Below are positions 1 through 12,240 of a stretch of DNA of 64,000 nt, in pieces (within the stretch, counting starts at the first letter, position 1; each line of letters opens with the position of its first letter). The position numbers were made by a program, and so were the translations under genes. The DNA comes from Poecilobothrus nobilitatus (taxonomy: Eukaryota > Arthropoda > Insecta > Diptera > Dolichopodidae): contig OX352774.1 of the NCBI GenBank assembly GCA_947095535.1, positions 79,484,416 to 79,548,415 of the forward strand. Direction: 5' to 3'. The notes beneath the pieces were generated by a model that was given only the letters and a program-made list of their open reading frames with translations, was not told where the DNA came from and did not search any database.

Positions 1-576
1 ATTGTGCAATATGAATGGCTTTTATTAAAGTTTTGCAATTCAATTGAAAGTATCATAATAATATTTTATAGGTATTTAATTGAAAAGGTATTTCTGTTCA
101 GTGTCCAAAAACTTCCCACAAATATAGAAAATATCTCATATGATTTATATACAAAATAAGCTCCTTATTATGTTTGAATATTCTGTCCGGCTTGTAATTG
201 TAGAGTCATTTATTAAATTATTTATTTATTAAGAGACTTTCACATATTCTCAAATGTATGATACATATATAACTATAATAGGTATTCACTATACTTGATT
301 CGATTAAATAAAATTATTTCGATTTTGATTTTAAAATTAGAAAAACCGAAAAAGGATATTCACAAAATAAGTTTAAACTACTCCTTAAAATTGTTTTTTT
401 TTTTTTGTTTTTTTTTTTAAAGCATCAGGAGAATATTAGAGTTTTTTTTGATTTTATTATTTTTTTTTTTTTATTAGTCCTATAACGATATCAAAATATA
501 ACGATAAAATATTGGTGAGTTTTTGTGGGATTTCCGTTATTTGGTAATAAATATAAATTTTCATTTTGAATTTTTC

Positions 577-607
<31 letters not shown>

Positions 608-2110
608 CGAAAATTAGATTAAACGGAAACATATACAATTTTACAAAAAGAAAAAAATAAAAAAAATTTAGATTTAAATAGGATAGTTATGTTTTATTAT
701 AGTTTTAGAATCATTGTTACCTATATTTGTGGTATATATATATATATATATGTATAAATACGATATCAATGGAATTTTCTAAATTTTTACGGTTAAAAAA
801 AAAAAATTTTGTTTGTTTTTTTTTTTTTTTTTTTTGTTTGCCTCCCAAATCAAATTGAAATTTATATCCTTATTCTGAATGTTTATTTTTTTACGATGTT
901 ATTTTAAAGCTTTTCTTTATTAAAGTAATATAAAATTTGATAAAAAAAAAAAAGGATATATGTATGTATGTATGCATACATTATGTATATAAAAGTAAAA
1001 TGGACCTAATTTTTCTTCTTTTATTTTAATTTTTGATATTAAGTTCTCATAGAATGGCGGTGATCTTTGAGTTCAATTGAATTTTTTTTTTTTTTTTTAT
1101 CAGTATTAGTGTAAATTAAATCCATACATATATGTATTATTAAATTGGGAATTATTTCTATTTATTTCAGTTGGAGGATTTGTAAAAAATAATGCAGAAA
1201 CAAAAAAAAAAAAATTAATAATAAATTTATATTTTATATACAGTTATATACTGACTAAATACTTCCATTTTTTCGTCCATTGTTTGTGATATATGAACAC
1301 AAAAAAAAAAAAAAAAATTGTAAAGGATTCAAAAGAGGATAAAAATGGCTTCATTAAATTTTATTATAGACTGTGAGATAAACAAAACGAAAAAGAAAGC
1401 ATCCAACAAATAACAGAGCAAAAGTATGATTATTTTTTTTGATTTTTTTTTTTTTTTTTTTTTTGTAATTTTTAGTTTATTAGACTTTAGAGGAATGGAA
1501 AATGTACAAATTTTCGCTTTATTTATTTTCTTATTTTTTTTTTGTTTTTTTATATATTATATAGGAACCGTCTTATATAAAATAAAATAAAAAAAAAAAA
1601 ACAAATATGTATATGTATTGTAAAAAGTTAATCTTGAGTTTTTGTTTTTAATAGTAGCCTAAAAAGAATTTTTTTTTTTTTTTAAATTGTAAAAGGTAAA
1701 TTTAACTTTTATAGTCTGACATAAGAATATTTTTGTTTTTTTTTTTTGTATAATTCTAAGGAAAGAAAGAAAATTCTACAGTATATTTATTATATATGTA
1801 TATAGGAAGGATTATATTATTTTTTTTATGACACTTTTTTTTTTATATTTAAAATATAAATTTATAAGGACTTTTGTTAAGGATTTATATACACATTTTG
1901 TTGTTATATTGTTGTTTTTATAGTAAAATGTAAAAAAAAAAACAAAAGTAAAAATAAAAAAAAAACAAAATTCAATAAGAGAAGAATAAGTAAGTCATTT
2001 TATGATCATAAATTATTGATGTGATCCAAGAAACAAAAAAAAAAAAATAAATAAATAGAAATTTGCTTCAAATTAGATTTTCAATGTTTGGAAAAGTCTC
2101 TTAAACAATT
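1..2110. other. AT-rich non-coding stretch
   Basis: No supportable gene on either strand. It holds many homopolymer A or T runs, short TA-dinucleotide tracts (for example near 584-600 and 734-751) and a TATG-type tetranucleotide tract near 960-975. Composition is typical of insect intron or intergenic DNA. I see no element boundaries. Confidence 0.6.
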
Positions 2111-2112
2111 TA

Positions 2113-2373
2113 TTATAAATACAAAGAATGGTTTAAATAAAAACCAAAAAAAAAAAAAGAAAAAAATAATATAAAAATGTTTGGAAACTTTTTATAATAA
2201 TAATAAAAAATAAGTTGAAAATGTTCAGTCCAAATGGATAACCGGTGAGACTGAAAAATAATCTTCTCAACAGCAGCTGCTGTAATACAGTATGAAGAAA
2301 GTTTGTTTTCATTTTCACCGAGGATACCTGTACTGTTGTAAAACAGAGAAAAATAGTGTGTGTGTGTGTTCAA
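2113..2373 (-). other. unrecognised small open frame, weakly protein-like
   Basis: The minus strand stays open for 86 codons, and an overlapping minus frame for 61 codons. The central part (about 2225-2345) is less AT-rich than its surroundings and gives non-repetitive residues such as GILGENENKLSS and CITAAAVEKIIF. The ends dissolve into poly-F/poly-I encoded by T runs. A splice-acceptor-like ATTTTTCAG lies inside on the minus strand. Two frames are open at once, and nothing resembles a known family, so this could equally be chance. There is no promoter, poly-A or neighbour support. Confidence 0.12.
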
Positions 2374-2379
2374 ATACTA

Positions 2380-2456
2380 TATTTGATGATCAAATTGAGG
2401 GATATTTGTCAAATTTAAATTCTAATTTATAGTAATCAAATATGTATATAGATTTA

Positions 2457-2487
<31 letters not shown>

Positions 2488-5400
2488 GAGAAATTGCAAT
2501 TCAACAGTAGATATTTGATTTTACTTTTACTTACATAATTTTAAATAAATATCGCATGTTTTCTAAACAATTTTTTATTTGACATTTTTATATAATTGAA
2601 GGTGTAATTAGTTACTATGTGTTTCATTACATCAAAAAGAGAATCATAAAACGAATCAAAATTATTACTTGTATGTAATTTTTCTTTTATTTTAACTGTA
2701 AAAGTAATCCTGAAGAAATTTTTTTTCCTTTTGTAATTTTTAATAAACGGGGACTAAAAATTATTGTAAATTACAGATTTATATACTGTTTATATATTTA
2801 TATATATACATATGTATATATAGTGTATAATATGTAGTAATTTATAATTTGTTTTTGTTTTTATGTTATAGTTATTGTACATTACTATAGGATAATAATC
2901 TGAACATACATTATATTTGTCATAAGAATCATTCACTTTTATATGGTATAATTTTTATTACATTAATGTTAGTTGTAAAAATTATTTGGATTTTTCAAGC
3001 AAAAAAAAAAAAGGGGACTTACAATAAAATATTATTAGTTTTGGTTTAGATTATGAACAGTCACTTGCAAAATTTTTGAAACATAATATATTTTATATTA
3101 ATTATAAATTAAGAATTACATTTCTGGGCTGAAGTATTATACTTTCGGATGATCAGAAAAATTTAAATATATTTATATTTTAGCGGAGTGATATCATACT
3201 AAAATTATGTTAGTTAAATATTTGCATCCTATGGCGAAATTTGGAGGTAACAGTTCCTAAATGTGGCAACCGTTATGCAGTTAGATGCATCATGTAATAT
3301 AAAAATTCCTACATTTTTGAAATTTTAATTAATCAAAAAAAAAAAAAAAAAAACAATTGATAATTTAGAAAAATATTATTACTTTATTTTGATAGTCATT
3401 CTGTCAGTTGCCACTGTCATTTTTTATGAGAAACAAATTTTTTAATTTCGATAGTCGTAATGATAAAAAATTAAAACACAAGCCGATTTCGACAGTCACT
3501 TTTTTTATAAACATAATCGTTCAAACTGTCGAATTTTTTCATTTTAAAATTGTTAAATGGTTGCTTGTGAAATGTTGTTCTTAAAAATGGATTTCGAAAA
3601 AAAATCGTTACTATTTTATTTAAAATTTATAATTCTATAAATTATAAGTAGGTATACTATAAATCTACATAAAAAAAGTAAAAGAAATCAAACAATTTTA
3701 GAAAAGTAACTTCAAGACCCCAGTTTGAATTATTAATAAATATAATGAAAGAAAATAATGAATTAGCTAGAGAGAGCCATCTGCAAAAAAAAAAAATGAA
3801 GAACAGTTGTCAATTTTATTATAGGAGGAATTGACTCTGACATTTCATTAATATTTGCTGTAAATTGATGATTTAAGAAATGGTTTTGATAACAGAATAC
3901 GCGTTAATGTCAGTCATCCTCAGTTTTTCACTTTTAGAACAAATAATTAAATTAAATATAAATTTTTTTTGTATTCAACTGTCAAAATTCAAATCATTTC
4001 AAGTAGTGTAAAAATCATTCCTATAAAAGTCATGCACATAGTTCTATTTTAGTTGTCATGTGATTCAATCCTATTGTAAGTCACTGTATGTATATCGCTT
4101 CTTTTTTTTTTATCTTTTTCATAATATCACCGTATAACCATTGCAGTAGTTCAAAAAAAAAAGCCAAAAAAAAAAAAAAAAATACCGAATAATTGTAATA
4201 ATCGTTCAAAATTATAAATAGGGAAAAATAAAAAAAAGACACAAAAGAAAAAGAACAACTAAAATACAATACGGAAGCAGTTCATCCTTTAAATATGGGT
4301 TAAAAGAGTGGAAAATATTATTTTTTTGTTGTTGTATTGTTTTATATTTTCTTCTTTTTCATCAGAACAACCATTTTTTTAAGTAATGGAAATAAATTAA
4401 AAAAAAAAAGAAAATATTGATAAATATAAAGGGGGTCGAAAATGTTCGTTTTCTTCATATTATATTAAAATAACACAAGTTAAATTTGCATTTGAATGTG
4501 TCAACAATTTTACACTATTACTAAAACCTGTTTTTTATTTTTTTATGCAATAATTTCTTTTTTTCTGGATGCTTGTTACACACATCCATATACATATATA
4601 CAAAATATACAAAAACATACTGGGAAATATCTAGAGTGCATTTAATAAATTTAAATATTTTTTCGTCTCAGAAGTTGTGACAAAAAATTGTATTCTGAAT
4701 AAAAATTTTTTTTTTTTTTTTTCTGAAAGAAAAACAGAAGTCAGCACTATAAAAGGACTTATAAATTGTATATATAAATGTTTATGCACGTAAAGTAGTG
4801 AGAAATTGATTTAAAATACCTTTAAAAAAAAATTTCTGTGTTATTTTTATTTTTGTATTTTTTTCTTGATCCTTGTTTAGTATATGTATTTTATAAAATT
4901 CAGCGAATTGAATTTAGATTTTGTTTAACAAGTTTGAAACTGCACATTATTTTTTTTATTTTTTAATATTAATGTTCTTGTTGCCGTTGTTGCTATTGTC
5001 GTTGTTGTTGTATTGTAAAATAATGAATTTGACATGGTTTGAATGAAAGGAAAACTGTATGGTATTTTCTTTTAACAGAAATAGAAAATAAGGGTGGTGG
5101 TGGTGGTGGTGGTGAGATGATGAATTTTTAACAATATTGATTTCTTTCTATTTTTGTTACATGAATGCATGCATAAAAAATTTAAACGTTAAGCATTTTG
5201 AGGTCAATGTCCTTTAAAATTGTGTAGGGTTGAAAACAATATAGTGTTTATATTTACTTTGGTGTTTTTTATTCGTTTTTTGTTTTATTTTTTTTTGTTT
5301 TTGTGAAATTTTGCATATGGTATATAAGTTAAAGAAGACTAAAAGTGGGAGACTTTTTGAATATTTTAGAATAAATATATAGAATACATTATATTATAGA

Positions 5401-5640
5401 ATAGATCTATGTGATTGTAACATTTAAAATAAATTTCTTTAGTTTGACATTTTAAAAATGCCTATTAGCTTCGCTTTTATACATATAAATATTTTATATG
5501 AATACTAGGAGTGTCCAGCAGCTATCAATGGTATTCTTTTAAATATTAGTGATATAGGGGTTGTCGAGACAAACAAAAAATTATAAGTAAAGAGATGGGA
5601 GAAGTTTATTTTAACTTTTTTTTATAAGTTATGGAGCTTT
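2380..5640. other. AT-rich non-coding stretch with microsatellites
   Basis: No gene is visible. It holds a (TA)n tract around 2457-2480 and a GTT/GTC-rich stretch around 4978-5012. Between 3390 and 3540 a short motif resembling TTTCGATAGTC recurs in degenerate form. There are many A/T homopolymers. Small open frames here are driven by poly-T. Confidence 0.55.
5093..5114. repeat. (GGT)n microsatellite
   Basis: About seven perfect GGT units in a strongly AT-rich background. A short simple-sequence repeat, useful mainly as a marker. Confidence 0.9.
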
Positions 5641-5642
5641 AA

Positions 5643-6160
5643 CTGATTTTCAGTTTTGAAATTAAACGAGTGGCACAATATAGATATTTGGTCGTTATTG
5701 TGGATAAAAATCTCAACTGGACTCCACATACATTGAAAGTAGTAACAAAAAAAAAAACCAGATGGAAAGCATCTTTAGTTAAAAGGATAGAGAGATATTT
5801 AAAGATCACCAACAAATAAAACGGACAAAAAATTTAAAATTTTGTAAAATCATAGACTTTTAACAATCAGAAACATGTCGCAAATAACTCATATTCATAA
5901 TTTAATACAAAATAATATTCAAACAAATATAATGATATTAAAAAAGTAACAAGTTGTTCATAATTATTATGAAACCGGAATATCTTATTTACCTATAAAT
6001 ATGTTTTTGTAGTAAGTCTGCAAAAACAAATCTAAATGGTTTTGATGCAATTATGAACTTAGCAGCAGCTCAGAACTTATAATAATTTGTCACCTGATAT
6101 TAAAAGCTAAAATGTTAAAATTTTTTAAGAACAAATTTAAAAGCCGATTTTTATTTAAAT
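5643..6160 (+). pseudogene. decayed non-LTR retrotransposon RT tail
   Basis: One frame is open from 5643 to the TAA at 5817-5819. It encodes a segment with the pattern YLVVIVDKNLNWTPH followed by VVTKKKTRW and KRIERYLK. That is the conserved 'YLGV.lD..LnW..Hi' block and following helix found just after the polymerase core in non-LTR (LINE) reverse transcriptases. About 260 bases further on (6079-6133), a frame interrupted by stops reads NNLSPDIKS and then NVKIF, matching the usual C-terminal 'WN.LP..I......FK' tail of such proteins. Reading on the plus strand, this is a 5'-truncated, frameshifted and stop-ridden LINE relic. The catalytic palm is absent. Clade is uncertain (CR1/Jockey-like range). 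It is not functional. Confidence 0.7.
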
Positions 6161-6267
6161 ATTAGTTCATTTTGATCTTAAACATCAAAGTGTAATTTAT
6201 ATATATTTGTTTGTCAGTCTTACGAAATGACTGTTTTCCATTTGAGTGCATGTAAAAAATATAGTTA

Positions 6268-6500
6268 GAGGGAATTTTGGAGTTCGTTACAAAATCAGGG
6301 TTTCAATAATTTATTTAGCAAGTATTTGGGGTGGTAGCCCCAACTTTTGTAATTGTTTAATTGTTGAAGTATCCACAGGTTCACTTCTGTGTTACTTCAG
6401 CTAAATAATTTATTTAGCAGAATGATGGCAGCCCCAAGTTTTTTAAATGTTTCGTTGTTGAATATGTACATATAAAATGTACGCATATAATTAGGGGGGA
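6268..6500. repeat. D5 repeat: two degenerate ~100-bp units
   Basis: Two related segments follow one another. 6306-6369 and 6405-6462 share AATAATTTATTTAGCA, then a GG-AGCCCCAA core, then a tail ending in TTGTTGAA. The preceding bases (TTTTGGAGTT...ACAAAATCAGGGTTTCA) match the unit of the tandem array at 16660-17190, and a shorter piece recurs near 58480. This is a dispersed repeat of unknown origin with local tandem expansion. Confidence 0.6.
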
Positions 6501-6518
6501 TTTTAGAGTTGGTGATAA

Positions 6519-6605
6519 ATAAAATCCAGTCAAATGAAATACGGTCAAATGAGATACAGTCAAATGAGATACAGTCAAATGAGATACAGACAAATGAAAT
6601 AAATT
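6519..6605. repeat. 15-bp minisatellite
   Basis: Five to six tandem copies of a 15-bp unit close to CAGTCAAATGAGATA, with the outer copies diverged. On the plus strand this reads as a repeating Q/I/S/N/E-type peptide from an ATG at 6509, which explains the 62-codon open frame. The pattern comes from the tandem DNA, not from selection on protein. It directly abuts a D5 fragment at 6490-6518. Confidence 0.85.
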
Positions 6606-6699
6606 CTTGTGACAGTAACGCTTATGTAAGGGCTTTTTATTCTCAAAAGTTGAGTAATATAGCTATAGGTCTCAAATTGCTAAGAAATCATAATTAATT

Positions 6700-7424
6700 A
6701 TATTATTATTAATTTTTTTCTTTTTATTTTAATCCAAAGCTTTGTTGTGTTGTGTACATTTTTTGTTTCCCTTACTCCTTATAAGGAACATAGGGCATCC
6801 ATTAAGTCATTTATTATTTATATTTGACTAAGCTTCAGTTTCTGGAATCATTATTTCACTAAGCCGTTAATTACGCGGCTTTATCTATTGTATAAGACTA
6901 GACATGTCTTTAGTTCTACGCCATTGTACATAACACTTAAAATTTAAAATTATGATAACAATGTATGGTAAAAGCGGATTTAGGATAAAAAAAAATTGTA
7001 GAAGTATAAATGACTAAAACTAATTTAAAAATTATTCTTTAATTTTTTAACATGTTTTGTTTTATAACATTATACACGTAATAATAAATTTTAGTATATG
7101 TACTTATATGTATTATATGTGGTAAACATGTTGCATGTAAGTTATTTTGAAAAAAATTAAATAAAAATTAATTCTAATATCTATTCAAATTTGTAGAAAA
7201 TTTTATTAAAAAAAAAATATTTTAATTTTTATGGAAAATCTAATACAATATGTATTTCTATACGTACATATGTATATGTATATTTTTAATAAAGTTAACA
7301 TGTTAATTAAGTGTTAATAGAAATTTAATACATATTTATATATAAATATATATAGTAAAATGTAGAAATATTAGGAATTACTTAAAAGTTCAAAAAATGT
7401 ATAGTTTTAGTAACAAAAATTTGT
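6700..7424. other. AT-rich non-coding stretch
   Basis: No gene or element boundary is seen. Mostly A/T homopolymers and TATATGTA-type sequence between the D5 block and the first D2 repeat. Confidence 0.5.
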
Positions 7425-8330
7425 TAATTAATTTCGCTCTGTCTGTCCTTCGGTTATTCCGATTGTTTGTTTACGAAACTTTTACACCATTAAAGCTAGA
7501 AGAATAAAATTTTAACAATGGATAGATATTGTAAAAAAAAATTTAAATTGTATAGAATAAACATCGTATAGTGTGCTGCCTCTTATAGTGCTGCATCATT
7601 TGAAAATTTGAATAGTCCCTGTTTTAAATTGTGTATTTTATACGTTCTTAATATTTTTTCAATCTAAAAACGCCAACCTATAGGATATTTTTTTAACTTT
7701 ATAAATCAATATCATAGTTATACAATTTCTTGTAATTTAGTACATATTTAAATTAACCGTCATATAAAAACAAAATGTTTTTTAAAAGATTTTTTTTTCT
7801 TTCATATCTCCGAACTCTTTTAAAAAGATCTTTAAAAAGAAGGTTTTATAGAGAAGAAAGATTGCTTATAGAGAATTGTATAATTTTCTTTTTATTTCTT
7901 CCTGTTTCAGAACCATATAACGGGTTAAAAATTAAAAATTTCCTATTTTTTAATACCCATTACTTAGAGGTCAGTATAATTTTTTTCGTAGTAAAATGCA
8001 AAAATAAAACCTTCAACATTATATTTTCAGATGTGGTAACAACTGTTCCTAAATGTATATATAATGGCTGCCTAAAAATAAAAAAAATGTATCTCTTGAT
8101 TTTTCACAATTTTTTTCTTGCACACAAAATTGTAAGTCACATATGATTGACACTATTCAGAAGATTCGAAAAGAGGTAATACTTAGGAAATCACCCGTCA
8201 GAAATAGTGTCTTGAAAAATCACTTTAAAACCATGAGACATTTCTGAACTGTTTTATTAATTGTTTTTTTTTAAAAAGTGCGCCTTTAAAAAATTTTAGT
8301 TTTACATTCTGCCTTGTTTTTTATTGCTTA
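7425..8330 (+). repeat. D2 dispersed repeat, copy 1
   Basis: Homologous by eye to 50040-50830 and in part to 23255-23790. Shared landmarks in order: a CTGTCTGTCC-like start followed by ACTTTTACACCATTAAAGCTAGAAGAAT-type sequence, AAAACGCCAA, TTAAAAATT(G)AAAATTTCCTATTTTT, then ACCTTCAACATTATATTTTCAG followed by GTTAACAACT-like sequence. The end resembles copy 2 in an AAGTGCGCCTTTAAAAA...CTGCCTTGTTTTTTATT segment. The 123-codon open frame at 7775-8146 lies wholly inside the repeat, is rich in F/K/I, and resembles no protein family I know. I treat it as incidental. The element type is unknown: no terminal inverted repeats or RT/transposase motifs are visible. Confidence 0.6.
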
Positions 8331-8945
8331 TTTTTGCTATATATATACATACATACATATACATTTTATTGCTATATGTATACATACATATATATTTGAA
8401 CATACATAGAATACATTTTATATTTTACGAGAAAGTGTACATTAAATTCTTCTTCTTTTTCATCTATTTTATCGTATATCGTTATATCGTAAATTTTTTC
8501 ATAATAATTTTCAATATTAAATTTTACCGAAAAACAAGTGGCGGAAATTTTATTAATTAAAAATTATTTAATAAGAATTAATTTGTATTGAAATAATTCA
8601 TTGAACCAATTAGCAGATCAATTTAAAATTTATCCATTATATGTTACAACAATTCTAATACATAAAATTTATTATTAATTTTATGGAATCATTTAATTGG
8701 ATGTTTTCTTTTTTTTATTTTTTTGTATACTTTTGTTTAATAAATTTCGTTTATTTCAACATATTGTCTGATTTTTTTTTTTAATTATAAATTAATAAAA
8801 AAAAATATTAAAATAAAAAATAAGATAATAAAAAAGAAGCAAAAGTATAGTACTGATTTTAGTTAATTGAAATAAAATTGAAATTGAAACTATAATTTCG
8901 AAAATAATTTTTAATTAAAAAATAAAAATAATTTTAAATTTGCTT

Positions 8946-9179
8946 TCAATAAGACAAAAAAAAAAAAAAAAGACAGAATTCATAATACTTAAAAAGAGAA
9001 TGCTCTCCTTTAGACTTTTTCGTATTATTAAATGTCGATGTATATAATAATTCTTTAAGCAAGAAGAATAGTGAAATATTTCGATAAAGTGACTTGTACA
9101 AAATTATTTTATCAAACAAATGATTCAAAGCCATTACAAAATCCTTTTCACTTTTGCAATTGACATTTGGAACGTTCAT
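8946..9179 (-). other. unrecognised protein-like frame, minus strand
   Basis: A 77-codon frame on the minus strand. Its first two thirds have a balanced composition (starting MNVPNVNCKSEKDF) and are less AT-biased than the surroundings. It then runs into poly-F from a T tract. It lies about 400 bases downstream of another minus-strand frame with similar character, at 9579-9773. Together they could be remnants of one gene or mobile element, but no family is recognised, and no splice or regulatory signals tie them together. Confidence 0.15.
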
Positions 9180-9385
9180 TTTGTTCAGTAGATATTTTTT
9201 TATATTTGAGAGAAAATATGAAATATTTTAATGTAGTAAAAATTCTGATGCTTCTGATTTATAGTTTTTTAATAAGAAGCAAAAAGTGTGTTAACAAGAA
9301 GAAAAATTTCCAGGATACATATATTCAAAAACGGCAAATCTTTACTTCGAGCAAGATATGTGCACTTAGGTGCGTATATTGCATT

Positions 9386-9446
9386 ACTGAAAATAAACTC
9401 TTAGCCTCTTAGCAATTACCGAAAATAACTCTTAGTTTCTTAGGGA
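9386..9446. repeat. imperfect ~32-bp tandem duplication
   Basis: Two adjacent copies of a unit resembling CTGAAAATAAACTCTTAG followed by CTCTTAG-type sequence (second copy CCGAAAATAACTCTTAGTTT). A local duplication with no coding meaning seen. Confidence 0.6.
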
Positions 9447-9578
9447 CAGTAGGACTGACAGAAATATTATAAGTGGTGTCATAATATAGAATATGTACTA
9501 ATAGGAGAAGTACAATAGATCTATATCAAGAGGTGAAAGTGTTACTACTTATACGCCTTAAACAATAATTTATTTTAA

Positions 9579-9773
9579 TCAAATGTAAACTAAAGGAGGG
9601 AAGGTTTCTAATTCAACGTCTAAAATCCAAGACGATATATGGCAGGTTTTTGGAAATTCATTTGTGAAAGAAACATCGACCACTGTAAGTGCACCCTGAA
9701 ATTGGTGACTCCATTCAATGATACGAAGAAGTACATTAACATTTTTTTTACATTTCTTTAATTCAGTTTTCAT
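9579..9773 (-). CDS. possible small or decayed coding segment, function unknown
   Basis: A 64-codon minus-strand frame from ATG to TGA whose base composition is clearly less AT-rich than the window. The peptide is non-repetitive, with a mixed set of residues (for example QGALTVVDVSFTNEF and CHISSWILDVELETF) rather than the F/K/I/N produced by A/T runs. That is the best coding-like composition in the first 20 kb. I do not recognise a domain. A splice-acceptor-like CCAATTTCAG lies within it on the minus strand, so the true unit could be an exon starting there. No convincing core promoter, poly-A signal or partner exon is visible. Alternatively it is a fragment of an old transposon. Confidence 0.2.
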   Translation of the reverse strand: MKTELKKCKKNVNVLLRIIEWSHQFQGALTVVDVSFTNEFPKTCHISSWILDVELETFPPLVYI

Positions 9774-9779
9774 CCCTTA

Positions 9780-11211
9780 ATCGTATATTAATTTTTTCCC
9801 TCTAAAATAGTACAATAGTACTAAAGATTTTTCAATCTGATGGTGTTAAAATTTAAAGGTTTAATATTTAAGATTTTAGGGAGATAATGTTTAAAGATTT
9901 AAAGTCTCATATACTTATAGAAAAATCATGAACCACTTTTCTATATTATCTTTTGATTATTTCCATCAATATCCTTGCAAAAAATAAAATTTTGGAGCCG
10001 CTTAAAATAACTTCTAAACATAATTTCCGAATTTTTTTTTTTTTAAGATTAGATAAACAATTTATAAGCTTAAAATTTTTACCTTTTGTCCCTATAAATT
10101 CATTGAAAATTTGAAAACGATAACAATACTTTTCCTTTATTACTTATATTATTATAAAAAAAGGACAAAGGACTAAATATGAGGTAATCTTTGGAAAAAA
10201 TAAAAATAAATTGCAAAATTATTTTTGTTTAAATGTTGAAAATTATTATAGTAACGAATAATAAAAACGAAAAAAAGAAAAAACGGTAGAAAACTGAAAA
10301 TGGGAAAATAAATAGGAAAAGAAAGAAAAAAGTAACAATTATATAATGACAGTACAATGATATAGTCACCAATAACATATTCTTGTAATGTAAGCTATGA
10401 CTCAGCTTTAACAATATTTTTCCCCTCATTCTTCCCCTACATTTTTTTTTAATTCTATTTCTATATTTTGACAACAAAATTAAAAATAAAAAGAAAAAAA
10501 AAATAATAAGGTTTAACTTTTACGGTAGTTCTAGCTACATTTATGTTTAGTTATGTATTGTGAACACAATAAACGATAGGTGGGGTGGAGTGAGTAAAAG
10601 GTAATATTACACGAGCTTCAATTTATTGATTTTGTTTTTATTTTTTATTTTTTTATTTGTGTCCTTTAATATTTTTACAAGTATAAATGTATATATGTAT
10701 ATATTTTTTTAATTCCTTGTTAAGGACACGACTATATGTATATGTATATTCGGATGTAGATAATGTTTATACAGTTACATATTTTTACCTTAATAACATA
10801 ATACAAAAGTAATATAAAAAAATAAAAGTAGAAAAAAATAGAAATTAAATTCAGATAGAATAAATGAAATTTTAATTCCTTAATTGATACAAAAAAAAAA
10901 AAAAAACAACAAAAAACTGGTCGCAATTGAAATTATAACCAGTGGTTGTACATGTAATTTATACAGTTTTATATAAGTGAGAATTTATTGTAAATATTTT
11001 TAAAAGAAAAAAATTAATCGTAATAGAAAAAAAAAAAAAAAATTAAAATTCCAAAAATTTTTGGAAAAAGAAAAAAACTAATTGGATTTTTATATTATGA
11101 CTATATTATACAACAATTAATGCTAAAAACAAATGTCCGGGAAACCCATTTTATATATGGAAAAATTAATAATAAAGTAAAAAGTTAATTTTAGATTTTA
11201 CTTAATATATC
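9780..11211. other. AT-rich non-coding stretch
   Basis: No gene is seen. Open frames at 10229-10477 and 10732-10926 (minus) are produced by A-rich tracts. There are homopolymer runs near 10900 and 11030. Confidence 0.5.
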
Positions 11212-11574
11212 GAGTGTCTCAGATAAAACGTTTATCAGTTCTAGGACAGGTAGGAGTAAGAAAAATTAAAATAATTTTATATATTAGGCGTTTGATAGGG
11301 GAGGATCTGTTTTACAACATTTTCGAAATATGAGGTTTTTAAAATTTTTTGGTGATTTTTCATAAAATAAAATTTATAACATTTGAATGGTTTACTTTAC
11401 GAGATATGCTGCAAAATGCATTTTCTTACTATTTTTCTTATGAGCTTTTTGTGATTCTTCATATGCCCAGAAATTATAATGTTTTGAAGGTTTAAAAAAT
11501 TTAAAGTAATTTAAAAAAAAAATTTTCGTTTAAAAAAATGTTAGTTGGTTGATTTTCTTTTGAAACACTCTGTA
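11212..11574. mobile_element. MITE-like element with imperfect terminal inverted repeats
   Basis: The left end CGAGTGTCTCAGATAAAAC and the right end TTTGAAACACTCTGTATT are imperfect inverted repeats (AGTGTCTCA against AGTGTTTCA reversed). The left begins just after a TATAT and the right ends in CTGTAT. This matches the common insect arrangement of a short Tc1/mariner-derived element bounded by (C)AGNGTGTCCCA-type termini and TA targets, which is established knowledge for the class. About 360 bp, no coding capacity. A second CACTCTGTATA at about 11723-11735 is an alternative or nested right end. Confidence 0.45.
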
Positions 11575-12074
11575 TTTGGGATATTTTTTTTTTATAGTAT
11601 ATATATATAAAAATATTTTGAAAGTGCTGCAAAATAAACCCCTCTACTATACATTTTTTTATTACTTTTAATCTCTTCTTTAAGGTAGATCTGCTGAGAT
11701 CGGATCGGGTTCTTATGTATGACACTCTGTATATAAGAAAAAGCAATTATACTTACTACATTATTATTTTTTAGTTAAAAATTTAATTTTTTTTACAAAA
11801 TAAATTAAAATTTATAAAAACTTGTAAAAAGAACGGATTTTTAAGAGAAAGGTATACCTGTACTTGTAAAGATATAAGCAAGGTAAAGATGATATTTCTA
11901 AAAAAAAAGTCTTAAGATGAGTATAATGTAAACATTGTATTTTCTTGCTTTAAATTACTTAGACTATTACTTTCATTAGATTGGTTAGTCTAAGTATAGT
12001 TAAGAATTATAATTTTTTGAGCGCAGTTTAGAAGGGTGTAATTTGTGCCGCTATTAATTTATTATTATTTTTTT

Positions 12075-12240
12075 GTTTTCCTAAGGGACGTGGGAATCTT
12101 CCAAAGACACCAAAAATTTCTCCCTTGGTAGTGTGAGATTTTTACTGACTAAACCCACCTCCCCCTTTTGCCAATATAATGGGATGAAACTCTTATCTGC
12201 GAAACCAGTATATTGGCTAGGGAGTAGGGATAGGAAAGGA
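12075..12240 (-). mobile_element. SINE-like repeat, family C, copy 1
   Basis: Positions 12087-12156 match 53270-53345 closely: GTGGGAATCTTCCAAAGACA, then ATTTCTCCCTTGGTAGTGT, then a TTACTGACTAAAC block. Read on the minus strand, the element has a tRNA-like start containing ACTGGTTTCGCAGATAAGAG and a B-box-like GGTTTAGTC, then the shared body, and ends in an A-rich tail at the low-coordinate side. A 9-bp stem (12170-12178 with 12209-12217, GCCAATATA/TATATTGGC) sits in the head. The pol III promoter match is poor, so the SINE label is inference. The dispersed repeat itself is well supported. Confidence 0.5.

Noticed and set aside
6509..6697. Plus-strand frame with repeating NEIQS-type peptide
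   Set aside because: Produced by a 15-bp minisatellite; no coding context.
7775..8146. Longest open frame in the window (123 codons, plus strand)
   Set aside because: Lies within the D2 dispersed repeat, is dominated by F/K/I codons from A/T runs, and shows no domain.
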